Below, in pieces: positions 1 through 7,744 of a stretch of 23,035 nt of DNA. This DNA is from AM-1111 sp046302135 (GTDB lineage: Bacteria > Bacteroidota > Bacteroidia > B-17B0 > Aurantibacillaceae), in NCBI GenBank assembly GCA_046302135.1, contig JBKCIQ010000185.1:1-23035 (forward strand), read 5' to 3'. Both the position numbers and the translations under genes were made by a program. Position 1 is the stretch's first letter; each line of letters opens with the position of its first letter. The notes under the pieces are model-generated. The model did not search any database. It was not told where the DNA came from and saw nothing but the letters and a program-made list of their open reading frames with translations.

Positions 1-1
1 A

Positions 2-1399
2 GAATTGGAAACAAGTCATTTAGAAAACAAAAATAAAACTACAGCTTTAATGCTCGCCGAGGCAGAAAAGACAAAGGCAGAAACTGAATTAATTAATTCA
101 AATCATATTATAAATGAATTAAAAAACAATATTGAAAAATATATTACATCACTAGAAAACGCAGAAAATAGGGTCTCAAAACTTGAAGTATTGAAAGCTG
201 AATATTCTGCCAAATACGAAGAATCACTGAAGGCCGTAGAGGAACAGAAAAAATTTGTTCAGGATGCAAACAATGCAATGAAGGACGCATTTAACTCCCT
301 GTCATCTGAAGCTTTAAAAAGCAACAACCAATCTTTTCTGGATTTGGCAAAAACAGCACTGGAAAAACAAATTACAGAAACAAAAGGCGATCTTGAAAAA
401 AGACAACTGGCCATAGATTCAATGGTAAAACCTCTTTCGGAAAGTCTTTCGAAATTTGATAATAAAATTCAGGAGATTGAAAAAGCAAGACAAGGAGCAT
501 ACAGTGAAATTAAAGTTTTCCTAGATGGAGTGAAAGGTACTACTGAAAAACTACAAAAGGAAACCAATACACTTGTTTCAGCACTAAAAACCTCACAAAC
601 CAGAGGGAAATACGGTGAAATTGGACTAAGACGAATTGTTGAGGCAGCAGGAATGTCAGAATTTTGCGATTTTGAAGAACAAAAATCAGTCACAACCGAA
701 GAGGGAAGGCTAAGGCCGGATATGCTTGTAAAACTACCTGGACAAAGAACTTTGGTGGTTGACTCAAAAGTTCCACTTGCAGCCTACATGCAGGCGTTTG
801 AAACAGTAGATGAAAATGAAAAGAAAGCTTTCTTGAAAAAACACGCTGATGCAGTTCGTGAACACCTAAAGAGTTTAAGTACCAAAGCATACTGGGGACA
901 ATTTAAAGACTCACCAGACTATGTTATTATGTATATGCAAATAGAATCTTCGTTTGGGGCTGCATTGGAAATTGACAGAACACTTATTGAAGACGGAATG
1001 AATAACAAAATTATTTTCGCCACTCCTACAACCTTAATTACTTTATTAAGAACAATTGCATTTTCTTGGCAACAAGTTAATGTAACCAACAATATCATTC
1101 AAATTAAAGACGCAGGAATTGAATTATTTAACCGAGTTACAGTATTGATTCAACATTTGGCAGATATTGGAAACGGATTGAATTCCGTTACACAGAGTTA
1201 TAATTCTGCAATTGGCTCACTAGAAAGCAGGTTTATTCCTCAGGTAAAAAGGTTAAAAGAATTGGGCGGAACATTAATGGATAAAAATATTCCTGAGTTA
1301 AAAGGTATAGACAGCACCACTCGCCCCATTAATAAAACATTTGAAAATAAATCGTCAAATGAAAGTGAAGATTTAGCATCAAAAACATCAGGTTCTTAA
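2..1399 (+). CDS. rmuC: RmuC family DNA recombination protein, 5'-truncated
   Basis: The reading frame is open to the left edge, so the 5' end is missing. A TTG at 5-7 could be read as a start, but RmuC proteins normally begin with a membrane-anchor helix and none is present, so the true start is probably outside the window. The first ~135 residues are a long charged coiled coil. The RmuC domain follows, with the family blocks YGEIGLRRIVEAAGM, RPDMLVKLPG, VVDSKVPL and a late segment rich in hydrophobic residues ending SFSWQQ-like (AFSWQQ). The RPDM...VDSK pattern fits the PD-(D/E)XK nuclease-like fold assigned to the family. RmuC is linked genetically to limiting inversions and rearrangements; its exact biochemical activity is poorly defined. 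The C-terminal ~30 residues are polar and Ser/Asn-rich. The gene converges on yicC with a 14-bp gap. Confidence 0.93.
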   Translation, partial: ELETSHLENKNKTTALMLAEAEKTKAETELINSNHIINELKNNIEKYITSLENAENRVSKLEVLKAEYSAKYEESLKAVEEQKKFVQDANNAMKDAFNSLSSEALKSNNQSFLDLAKTALEKQITETKGDLEKRQLAIDSMVKPLSESLSKFDNKIQEIEKARQGAYSEIKVFLDGVKGTTEKLQKETNTLVSALKTSQTRGKYGEIGLRRIVEAAGMSEFCDFEEQKSVTTEEGRLRPDMLVKLPGQRTLVVDSKVPLAAYMQAFETVDENEKKAFLKKHADAVREHLKSLSTKAYWGQFKDSPDYVIMYMQIESSFGAALEIDRTLIEDGMNNKIIFATPTTLITLLRTIAFSWQQVNVTNNIIQIKDAGIELFNRVTVLIQHLADIGNGLNSVTQSYNSAIGSLESRFIPQVKRLKELGGTLMDKNIPELKGIDSTTRPINKTFENKSSNESEDLASKTSGS

Positions 1400-1413
1400 A
1401 AACAACAATAACA

Positions 1414-2283
1414 CTAAAGAATATTCATGCTTTGCTCCTTTATCTTTTCCAACTCATCTTTCATTTGGACCACTAATTTCTGAATGGAAGCATCGTTGGC
1501 TTTTGAGCCTATGGTATTGATTTCCCTTCCTATTTCTTGGGAAATAAAATTTAGTTTTCTTCCACAGGATGCTTCGTTCATTGTTTCCAAAAAATAGTTT
1601 AAATGAGTAGAAAGCCGAACTTTTTCTTCCGTAATATCCATTTTTTCAATGTAAAAAATCAATTCCTGTTCTAATCGATTGGCATCAATTTTTTCTTTCG
1701 GAATCAAATCATTCAAATTACCTGAAATTTTTAGTTTAATATTTTGTATTCTATCTGTATCAAGAATTTCAATCTTCTTTAATAGCTCCCTAATGATTCC
1801 AATTCTTTTTTTAAACTCTTCATCTAATGATGCCCCTTCTTTTTTTCTGAATTCATTTAACTTCTCGGTAGCTGTAACACAAGTTTCAAGTACCTGTTTC
1901 CATTCTGCTTCATTTAAGTCTCTTTTTTCGGACTTTAAAACATCGGGCATTTTCAAAATTAATCCCACCAAATCATCTACCGGCTGATTTAATTCTTTTG
2001 AAAGTGAATTAATCTGCGTTGCATAAGACTTTACAATAGAATGATTAATTACTGATGCAGGCGATTCGAGATGATAATCCAATGAAACAGATACATCAAT
2101 CTTTCCGCGTTCCAGCATTTTCTGGATTTCTGAACGTAAATCAAGTTCCTTTTCACGTAAAAAAGAAGGAAGCCTTAGATTTAAATCGAGTTGCTTACTA
2201 TTGAGTGATTTAATTTCAACCGTAATGTTTTTATCCTCAAACTCTTTAGACACTTTTCCAAATCCAGTCATTGATAATATCAT
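1414..2283 (-). CDS. yicC: YicC family endoribonuclease
   Basis: The 289-residue product has the normal length for the YicC/UPF0701 family. It opens with the family signature MILSMTGFG and ends with the conserved helical DUF1732 region, including GREINTIGSKANDA and a C-terminal MKDELEKIKEQ helix. E. coli YicC has been reported to be an RNase acting on small RNA; applying that here is by homology. The middle is charged and helical. The ATG start is fixed by the N-terminal signature. It lies 7 bp downstream of the threonine aldolase gene on the same strand and is probably cotranscribed with it. I see no convincing terminator in the 14 bp separating it from rmuC. Confidence 0.95.
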   Translation of the reverse strand: MILSMTGFGKVSKEFEDKNITVEIKSLNSKQLDLNLRLPSFLREKELDLRSEIQKMLERGKIDVSVSLDYHLESPASVINHSIVKSYATQINSLSKELNQPVDDLVGLILKMPDVLKSEKRDLNEAEWKQVLETCVTATEKLNEFRKKEGASLDEEFKKRIGIIRELLKKIEILDTDRIQNIKLKISGNLNDLIPKEKIDANRLEQELIFYIEKMDITEEKVRLSTHLNYFLETMNEASCGRKLNFISQEIGREINTIGSKANDASIQKLVVQMKDELEKIKEQSMNIL

Positions 2284-2290
2284 AAAAAAT

Positions 2291-3319
2291 TTAGTTTTGA
2301 AGATTGATTTTTTTTAGAACTTCAATAGTTTTATTCAACATTTCATCTGTAAAGTCAAGATGTGTAACAAAACGAACAGTTTGTGGTCCAAATGCAGAAA
2401 ATCTGATTCCATGTTCACTCATTATGGCTTGAAATTTTTCAAACGGCATAAAAGGTTTCAAATCAAAGATTATGATATTGGTTTCTACCGGAAGTAAATT
2501 TTCAACAAAAGATAATTCAGACAATACCTGAGCGATTTTTTTTGCTCTATTATTATCCTCTTTTAAAAGCTTCATGTTATTATCTAAAGCATAAATCCCT
2601 GCAGCTGCCATTAAACCCGCTTGACGTACATTTCCGCCAATTGATTTACGGTAGCGTCTGCATCGCTTGATGAAATCTTTAGGGCCAATGATCACCGATC
2701 CATAAGGAGCACCAAGTCCTTTACTTAAACAAATTGAAATACTGTCGAATAATTTCCCGTAATCTTTTGCATCTTCCTCCGTTTCAACTAAAGCGTTAAA
2801 TAAACGAGCGCCATCCAAATGCAATTTCAATCCTTTATCTGTGGCTAACAACTTTATTTTACGAATTTCATTTAAATCGTAATAGCTGCCGCCCGCTTTG
2901 TTAACTGTGTTTTCCAGACAAACCAGTGAAGTTTTACAAAGCCAGTCCAGATCCGGGTTAATTGCCCTTTCAATTTGTTCGGCGGTAATTCTTCCTCTGT
3001 CTCCGTTAATCATTTTAGTTTGAACTCCGCTGTTAAAAGCTATTCCGCCGTTCTCATAATGATAGATGTGCGAATGAATGTCGCATATTAATTCCTCTGC
3101 AGGGTGAGTATGTGCCTTAATCGCCAACTGATTGGTCATGGTTCCGCTTGTGCAAAATAAAGCATCTTCCATCCCAAACATGTCCGCACACTTCCGTTGA
3201 AGTAAATTGACTGTTGGATCTTCATTAAAAACATCATCGCCCAAATCTGCGTTCATCATGGCATTCATCATGCCCTTACTTGGCTTAGTTACCGTATCGC
3301 TTCTTAAGTCAATTTTCAT
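2291..3319 (-). CDS. ltaE: Low-specificity L-threonine aldolase
   Basis: This is a PLP-dependent fold-type I enzyme that cleaves L-threonine or L-allo-threonine to glycine and acetaldehyde. The 342-residue length is normal. Visible features in order are the start IDLRSDTVTKP, the TSGTMTNQ cofactor-binding loop near residue 57, H84 in the segment that stacks on PLP in family members, D169 and R172 in LDGAR, and the Schiff-base lysine K200 in CLSKGLGAPYGS. The LDGAR and SKGLGAP blocks distinguish it from related aminotransferases. The ATG at 3317-3319 gives the exact family N-terminus. It leads the aldolase-yicC pair and is divergent from the SprT-like gene. Glycine supply is the likely role; the stereospecificity cannot be read from sequence. 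Confidence 0.95.
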   Translation of the reverse strand: MKIDLRSDTVTKPSKGMMNAMMNADLGDDVFNEDPTVNLLQRKCADMFGMEDALFCTSGTMTNQLAIKAHTHPAEELICDIHSHIYHYENGGIAFNSGVQTKMINGDRGRITAEQIERAINPDLDWLCKTSLVCLENTVNKAGGSYYDLNEIRKIKLLATDKGLKLHLDGARLFNALVETEEDAKDYGKLFDSISICLSKGLGAPYGSVIIGPKDFIKRCRRYRKSIGGNVRQAGLMAAAGIYALDNNMKLLKEDNNRAKKIAQVLSELSFVENLLPVETNIIIFDLKPFMPFEKFQAIMSEHGIRFSAFGPQTVRFVTHLDFTDEMLNKTIEVLKKINLQN

Positions 3320-3333
3320 GAATGATAAAAAGG

Positions 3334-3341
3334 TAAAGTTA
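3334..3341 (-). promoter_or_regulatory. Candidate -7 promoter box for ltaE-yicC
   Basis: Read on the minus strand the site is TAACTTTA, one base off the Bacteroidota sigma-A -7 consensus TAnnTTTG. It lies 14 nt before the aldolase ATG, a plausible short leader. No clear TTG -33 element is present at the usual 19-nt spacing. The same octamer precedes trxA and the lipoprotein gene at 12529. Confidence 0.35.
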
Positions 3342-3442
3342 TTGAATATTTTATTGATTTGATTTGAATAAGTAAAAGCGCAGTGTTGAAAATTAATTAA
3401 TCGTCAGATTCATTGTTTTTATGAAGTACTTAATTTTAGAGT

Positions 3443-4111
3443 GTGACAGAAAAAGAACAGCGAAACGCGGAAATATTATCAAAATACATCCCAGAAAAGG
3501 CCGTTGGCTTGATTGTTCGCTGGATTTACGAATACGACTTCAAACTGAAGATTACAAAAGAGAGGAACACCAAACTTGGAGATTATCGTCCACCAATTGA
3601 TAGACCCAATCATCTCATAACCATCAATCACAACTTAAATCCCTATTCATTTCTGGTAACATTGGTTCATGAAATTGCTCATTTAACCTGTTACAACAGC
3701 TACAGAAATCGTGTACTCCCACATGGTGAAGAGTGGAAAAGTGAATACAAAAAACACTTGTCGTATTTTTTAACTAAAGAAATTTTTCCTGATGACGTTC
3801 TTTTCGTTTTGATGCGACATTTAGAAAAACCTGGTGCCTCATCTTGTGCCGATAGCAACTTGCTCAAAGTTTTAAAGCGATACGACAAAAAAGACGAAGA
3901 TCAACTAATGGTATTCCTCGAAAAACTACCTTTCAGAACTAAATTTTTATATAATGGTTCTAGACTTTTCGAGAAAGGACTTAGAGTTAGAACCAGATAT
4001 AAGTGCACGGAAATAAGTACGGGAAATCAATATTTATTTCATGCTTTGGCAGAGGTACAGATGGTAGAACCGGTAACGCATGCGGTTTCAACAATTAAGC
4101 TTGATTTTTAG
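3443..4111 (+). CDS. SprT-like zinc metallopeptidase-domain protein
   Basis: A 222-residue protein with a SprT/Spartan-type core. HEIAH at residues 76-80 supplies the HExxH zinc ligands and catalytic glutamate, and a downstream HGxxW motif at 94-98 supplies the third histidine, as in SprT-like domains. Family members include eukaryotic Spartan, which degrades DNA-crosslinked proteins; that role is not shown here. The usual C-terminal cysteine zinc ribbon is absent: after residue 98 there are only two isolated cysteines. The C-terminus is instead a basic, beta-rich stretch (RVRTRYKC onward). The start is GTG at 3443: in-frame stops lie just upstream and the first internal ATG is after the active site. 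A TAATTTTA box 4 nt upstream hints at an almost leaderless mRNA. Divergent from ltaE. Confidence 0.85.
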   Translation: MTEKEQRNAEILSKYIPEKAVGLIVRWIYEYDFKLKITKERNTKLGDYRPPIDRPNHLITINHNLNPYSFLVTLVHEIAHLTCYNSYRNRVLPHGEEWKSEYKKHLSYFLTKEIFPDDVLFVLMRHLEKPGASSCADSNLLKVLKRYDKKDEDQLMVFLEKLPFRTKFLYNGSRLFEKGLRVRTRYKCTEISTGNQYLFHALAEVQMVEPVTHAVSTIKLDF

Positions 4112-4218
4112 TTGAATGGGCTGTGAATTGTTTGTGAAAAAAAGTTTAAAGATTATTTTTTATAAAGGCCCGAAAATAATGCCGAACTTTCCAACCTAGA
4201 GATATCTTTACTAGGGAA

Positions 4219-6069
4219 ATGTCAAACTTGATTCAATTATTACCTGAGAGCCTAAGCAACCAGATTGCTGCCGGAGAGGTGGTGCAGAGACCAGCCTCCG
4301 CTGTAAAAGAATTGCTTGAAAACGCAATTGATGCGGGAGCACAATCCATTCAGTTGATTGTTAAAGAAGGAGGCAAAACTTTGATTCAGGTTATTGACAA
4401 TGGAAACGGCATGAATATTATTGATGCTCGAATGTGTTTTGAAAGACATGCCACTTCAAAAATAAAGAGTACCGAGGACCTTTTCAGAATAAATACCAAA
4501 GGTTTTAGAGGTGAAGCGCTAGCTGCAATTGCGGCCGTTTCACAGGTAGAATTGAAAACAAAGACCGAAGACGACGAGTTGGGTACTAAAATTTTAATTG
4601 AGGGGGGAAAATTTGTGGAACAGGAAGCTTGTCAGGTTGCTAAAGGGGCAAGTTTTTCTGTAAAAAATTTATTTTTTAATGTCCCGGCAAGAAGGAATTT
4701 TTTAAAAGACGATTCCGTTGAACTCAAACATATTTTAGAAGAATTTGAACGAGTTGCACTAGCACATGCTAATATTGCGTTTACTTTTTTCAGCAACGGA
4801 AATGAAATTTTCAGACTTCCTTCAGGGAATCTTGCACAACGAATCATAGGGTTGTTGGGTGGACGGTTCAAAGAAAAACTAATCACAATACAGGAAGAAA
4901 CTCCATATTTAAAAATCAGCGGTTATTTAACCAAACCCGATATGGCGGTAAAGCGTAGGGGAGTAAATTACTTTTTTGTCAACAACCGCTTTATAAAGAG
5001 TGGTTATATGCATACCGCAATAATGAACGGATACACAGAATTAATCAGTAAAGAATATCAGCCTTATTATTTTGTCTTTCTTGAGTTGCCACCTGAGAGC
5101 ATTGACATCAATATTCATCCAACAAAAACTGAAATTAAATTTGAAGATGAGCGAACCGTTTTTATGTTACTTCAGAGTACGGTACAAAGGGCCTTAGGTA
5201 AGGCGGGCGTTGCCCCTCAGTTAGAATTTAATTCAGAACAAAGTTTTGAGCCGGATTTTACTAAAAGATTTTCCGAAGTGAAAATTCCGGGAATAACCGT
5301 AAATCCTAATTACAATCCGTTTCAAAGGCATAGTGGAAATTCATCTGGTTCAACCTATAAAGGAGGTGAGTTTTCAAGTCAATTAGGTGCGACAAATTGG
5401 AACCAGGAATTTGATAAATATAGAAACGAAAGCTCAGATTCTCGTATAGATTCGCCTATAGAAAACACTGAAACTTTGATAAATGAAACAAGCGAAAAGA
5501 CTGATTTTACTGTAATACAGGTAAAGAATAAATATTTACTGACAGAATCCGAAGGCGGATTTTTAATTATTGATCAACAGCGCGCACATGAGAGGATTTT
5601 ATATGAGAAATACAAAAATGCCTTTACTTCAAGTGTTTCTTCTCAGCAAGAGCTTTTTCCATTAAGCAATGAATATTCTGTTAACGATTATATGTTGTTG
5701 ATGGAACTTAAAGACGATTTAAAATTTTTGGGATTTGATTTGGAGGCATTTGGAAAGAATACAATAGTAATACACGGAACTCCGGCCGATTTACAAGAAA
5801 AAAATGCAATAGAAATTCTGGACAGTGTTTTGGAGAATTACAAACTAAATAATCTTGAAGTTAAAGCTGAGAGACGTGAAAATATTTGTCGTTCAATGGC
5901 TGTGAGCACCTCCATTAAAAACGGGAAGAAACTTAATGAGCAAGAAATGAAAAAACTATTGTTTGATCTCTTCACTTGTCAAAATTTCAGTTATTCTCCT
6001 TCTGGGAAACCAATACTTAATGAAACGAATGTAGAAGACATTGATAAACTATTTAAAAAAAGAAACTAA
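4219..6069 (+). CDS. mutL: DNA mismatch repair protein MutL
   Basis: A full-length MutL of 616 residues. The N-terminal GHKL ATPase is complete: Q15IAAGEVVQRP, E34-N35-A36-I37-D38-A39 (catalytic Glu and Mg-binding Asn), D60NGNGM and G95FRGEAL. The transducer domain contains FFNVPARRNFLK and the IHPTKTEIKF block. A polar linker of about 90 residues (roughly 345-430) leads to the C-terminal dimerisation domain from about residue 435. There the endonuclease-type motifs are recognisable but altered: D452QQRAHERILYE instead of DQHA(x)2E(x)4E, and S593PSGKP where CPHGRP is expected. MutL links MutS mismatch recognition to strand processing. The ATG at 4219 gives the family N-terminus. The next gene begins 2 bp after the stop, implying coupling with the rhomboid. 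Confidence 0.97.
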   Translation: MSNLIQLLPESLSNQIAAGEVVQRPASAVKELLENAIDAGAQSIQLIVKEGGKTLIQVIDNGNGMNIIDARMCFERHATSKIKSTEDLFRINTKGFRGEALAAIAAVSQVELKTKTEDDELGTKILIEGGKFVEQEACQVAKGASFSVKNLFFNVPARRNFLKDDSVELKHILEEFERVALAHANIAFTFFSNGNEIFRLPSGNLAQRIIGLLGGRFKEKLITIQEETPYLKISGYLTKPDMAVKRRGVNYFFVNNRFIKSGYMHTAIMNGYTELISKEYQPYYFVFLELPPESIDINIHPTKTEIKFEDERTVFMLLQSTVQRALGKAGVAPQLEFNSEQSFEPDFTKRFSEVKIPGITVNPNYNPFQRHSGNSSGSTYKGGEFSSQLGATNWNQEFDKYRNESSDSRIDSPIENTETLINETSEKTDFTVIQVKNKYLLTESEGGFLIIDQQRAHERILYEKYKNAFTSSVSSQQELFPLSNEYSVNDYMLLMELKDDLKFLGFDLEAFGKNTIVIHGTPADLQEKNAIEILDSVLENYKLNNLEVKAERRENICRSMAVSTSIKNGKKLNEQEMKKLLFDLFTCQNFSYSPSGKPILNETNVEDIDKLFKKRN

Positions 6070-6071
6070 TC

Positions 6072-6803
6072 GTGAATAATTTTCAACGCTCATTTGGTTT
6101 TGGTACGCTACCTGTTGTAGTCAAAAACCTTATCATAATTAACGTTATTGTTTTCATAGGCTCACTTATTATACTTTCAAAAAATGAGTACTTGTACAAC
6201 CTGTTAATAGTTCATTATTTTCAGTCGGATTTATTCCGCCCGCATCAATTGGTAACCGCAATGTTTATGCATGCCAGTTTTGGACACTTGTTAGGCAACA
6301 TGTTAGGACTTTGGGTTTTTGGAAGTATGTTGGAAAACGTTTGGGGGCCTAAAAAATTCCTTATTTTTTATATGGTCTGTGGATTGGGTGCTAACGTATG
6401 TGATCAGATTTATCTTTTCTTGAAGTACTATTCTGAAATTTCAGTTTTGCAACAGCAACTGGAGGGAGCAAGGGGTCTCATGGAATCTGAAATGATTTTA
6501 ACCAGACTGATGGAATTGAAACGTGATGCATTTAGTTATGCTTCTCTTGGTGCCTCAGGAGCAGTTTATGGGTTAATAATGGGTGCCGCTTTGTTATTTC
6601 CAAATACAGAGCTTTATTTATATTTTATGATACCGATTAAACTAAAATATCTTGCAATAATTTATGGTGCCATAGAGGTTTTTGCGGCGATGAGTTCTGG
6701 TGGATCAGGAGACAATATAGCTCATTTAGTTCATCTTGGTGGAATGCTTTTTGGTTTTATTCTGATAATGATTTGGCGGCGCGACAGAAGGAATTTCTAT
6801 TGA
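6072..6803 (+). CDS. Rhomboid family intramembrane serine protease (first of two)
   Basis: A 243-residue polytopic membrane protein with the rhomboid core. The L1/TM2 block H-ASFGHLLGNMLGLWVFG is followed by the catalytic serine S162 in GASGAVYG and the catalytic histidine H221 in AHLVHLGG, so the Ser-His dyad is intact. Rhomboids cleave transmembrane segments of substrates inside the bilayer; the substrate here is unknown. A hydrophilic insert of about 35 residues (roughly 118-155) between membrane segments is larger than in GlpG. The start is GTG at 6072, 2 bp after the mutL stop, with no upstream alternative and no early internal ATG. Placement suggests translational coupling to mutL. Confidence 0.93.
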   Translation: MNNFQRSFGFGTLPVVVKNLIIINVIVFIGSLIILSKNEYLYNLLIVHYFQSDLFRPHQLVTAMFMHASFGHLLGNMLGLWVFGSMLENVWGPKKFLIFYMVCGLGANVCDQIYLFLKYYSEISVLQQQLEGARGLMESEMILTRLMELKRDAFSYASLGASGAVYGLIMGAALLFPNTELYLYFMIPIKLKYLAIIYGAIEVFAAMSSGGSGDNIAHLVHLGGMLFGFILIMIWRRDRRNFY

Positions 6804-6850
6804 CCCAAACTTTTCCAATTTTAATCATAAGTTTAATTAATTTAAATTAG

Positions 6851-6882
6851 GTTTTTTATCGTAACTTCTTTTATTAAATTTA
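6851..6882 (+). promoter_or_regulatory. Candidate promoter before the second rhomboid
   Basis: A TAAATTTA box at 6875-6882 resembles the -7 element TAnnTTTG, with a T-rich -33-like stretch (GTTTT at 6851-6855) exactly 19 nt upstream. The predicted start would fall about 9 nt before the TTG start codon. The 94-bp gap after the first rhomboid is the only sizeable break in the mutL-to-DUF4159 run. A second, less well placed box, TAAGTTTA, lies at 6828-6835. Confidence 0.4.
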
Positions 6883-6897
6883 GGCTTTAAAATAGCC

Positions 6898-7743
6898 TTG
6901 TCCGGTTTCATTGAAAATATTAAATACAATTGGAAACAATCGGGTATAATTATTCAAATTATTCTGATAAATATTTTACTTTTTATCCCTTTAAACATTT
7001 CAGTTTTTTTAGATGCTTCACTTAGGAATTACCTTGTATTAAGTTTAGATCCGCAAGAGTTTTTGTTTAAGCCATGGACATTTATCACATGTCTTTTTGC
7101 TCACGAGCAATTTATGCACATACTTTCAAATATGCTATGGTTCTACATGATGGCCAGAATATTTGTTGTAGTAACCGGATTTACACATTGGACAAAAATC
7201 ACCTTCATATATATATTTGGAGGTATTATTGGTAATATATTATTAATTATATCATCTTTTTTACTCCCCGGATTATTACCCAAATCAGCTTACGTTTTAG
7301 GAGCTTCTGATGGAGTAATGGCGCTATCACTAGCACTTGCATTTTTCTGCCCGGATTACATTGTTAACCTCATTTTTATTGGGGAAGTAAAACTTAAATG
7401 GGTGGTGGCATTTCTTTTTATTGTTAGTACTATGGTTGATCTATCGGTAAATACAGGTGGTAAAATTTCCCATTTCGGAGGAGCTATATTTGGAGTTTTT
7501 TATGGTTTTCAATTAAAAAAAGGAAAGGACATTTCTAATTGGTTTACAAACTTGATGAAGTTTGATTTTTTAAGAAGAAACAAATTGAAAGTTATTCACA
7601 GAAAAAAAGATTTAAAGGGTGTCAACTCAAAAGGTGATGAGCATGCTCTTAATATACTTTTAGATAAAATTAATCGATCCGGATATGAGAGTTTAAGTAA
7701 GATAGAGAAAGAAACTTTACATCAATTGAGTAGGAAAAAATAA
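6898..7743 (+). CDS. Rhomboid family intramembrane protease with C-terminal cytoplasmic extension (second of two)
   Basis: A 281-residue membrane protein. The rhomboid features are HEQFMHILSNMLWFYMM in the L1/TM2 region, serine S137 in GASDGVMA and histidine H192 in SHFGGAIFG, so a Ser-His dyad is present. The glycine after the serine in the canonical GxSG is Asp here. Residues from about 205 form a basic, soluble tail ending in a short helical motif (ALNILLDKINRSGYESLS...EKETLHQLS). I recall this motif in many Bacteroidota rhomboids, possibly DUF6576, but cannot confirm the name. The start is TTG at 6898; an in-frame stop lies 36 nt upstream and the first ATG is inside the protease domain. 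It is 1 bp from the next gene. Paralogous to the preceding gene but clearly diverged. Confidence 0.88.
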   Translation: MSGFIENIKYNWKQSGIIIQIILINILLFIPLNISVFLDASLRNYLVLSLDPQEFLFKPWTFITCLFAHEQFMHILSNMLWFYMMARIFVVVTGFTHWTKITFIYIFGGIIGNILLIISSFLLPGLLPKSAYVLGASDGVMALSLALAFFCPDYIVNLIFIGEVKLKWVVAFLFIVSTMVDLSVNTGGKISHFGGAIFGVFYGFQLKKGKDISNWFTNLMKFDFLRRNKLKVIHRKKDLKGVNSKGDEHALNILLDKINRSGYESLSKIEKETLHQLSRKK

Positions 7744-7744
7744 A

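Noticed and set aside
1679..1987. 102-residue open frame on the + strand inside yicC
   Set aside because: Antisense shadow of yicC; its hydrophobic Ser/Phe-rich composition is what reverse-complemented Lys/Glu codons give.
4203..4210. TATCTTTA as a promoter box for mutL
   Set aside because: It ends only 8 nt before the ATG and has no -33 partner, so I could not separate it from background A/T sequence.
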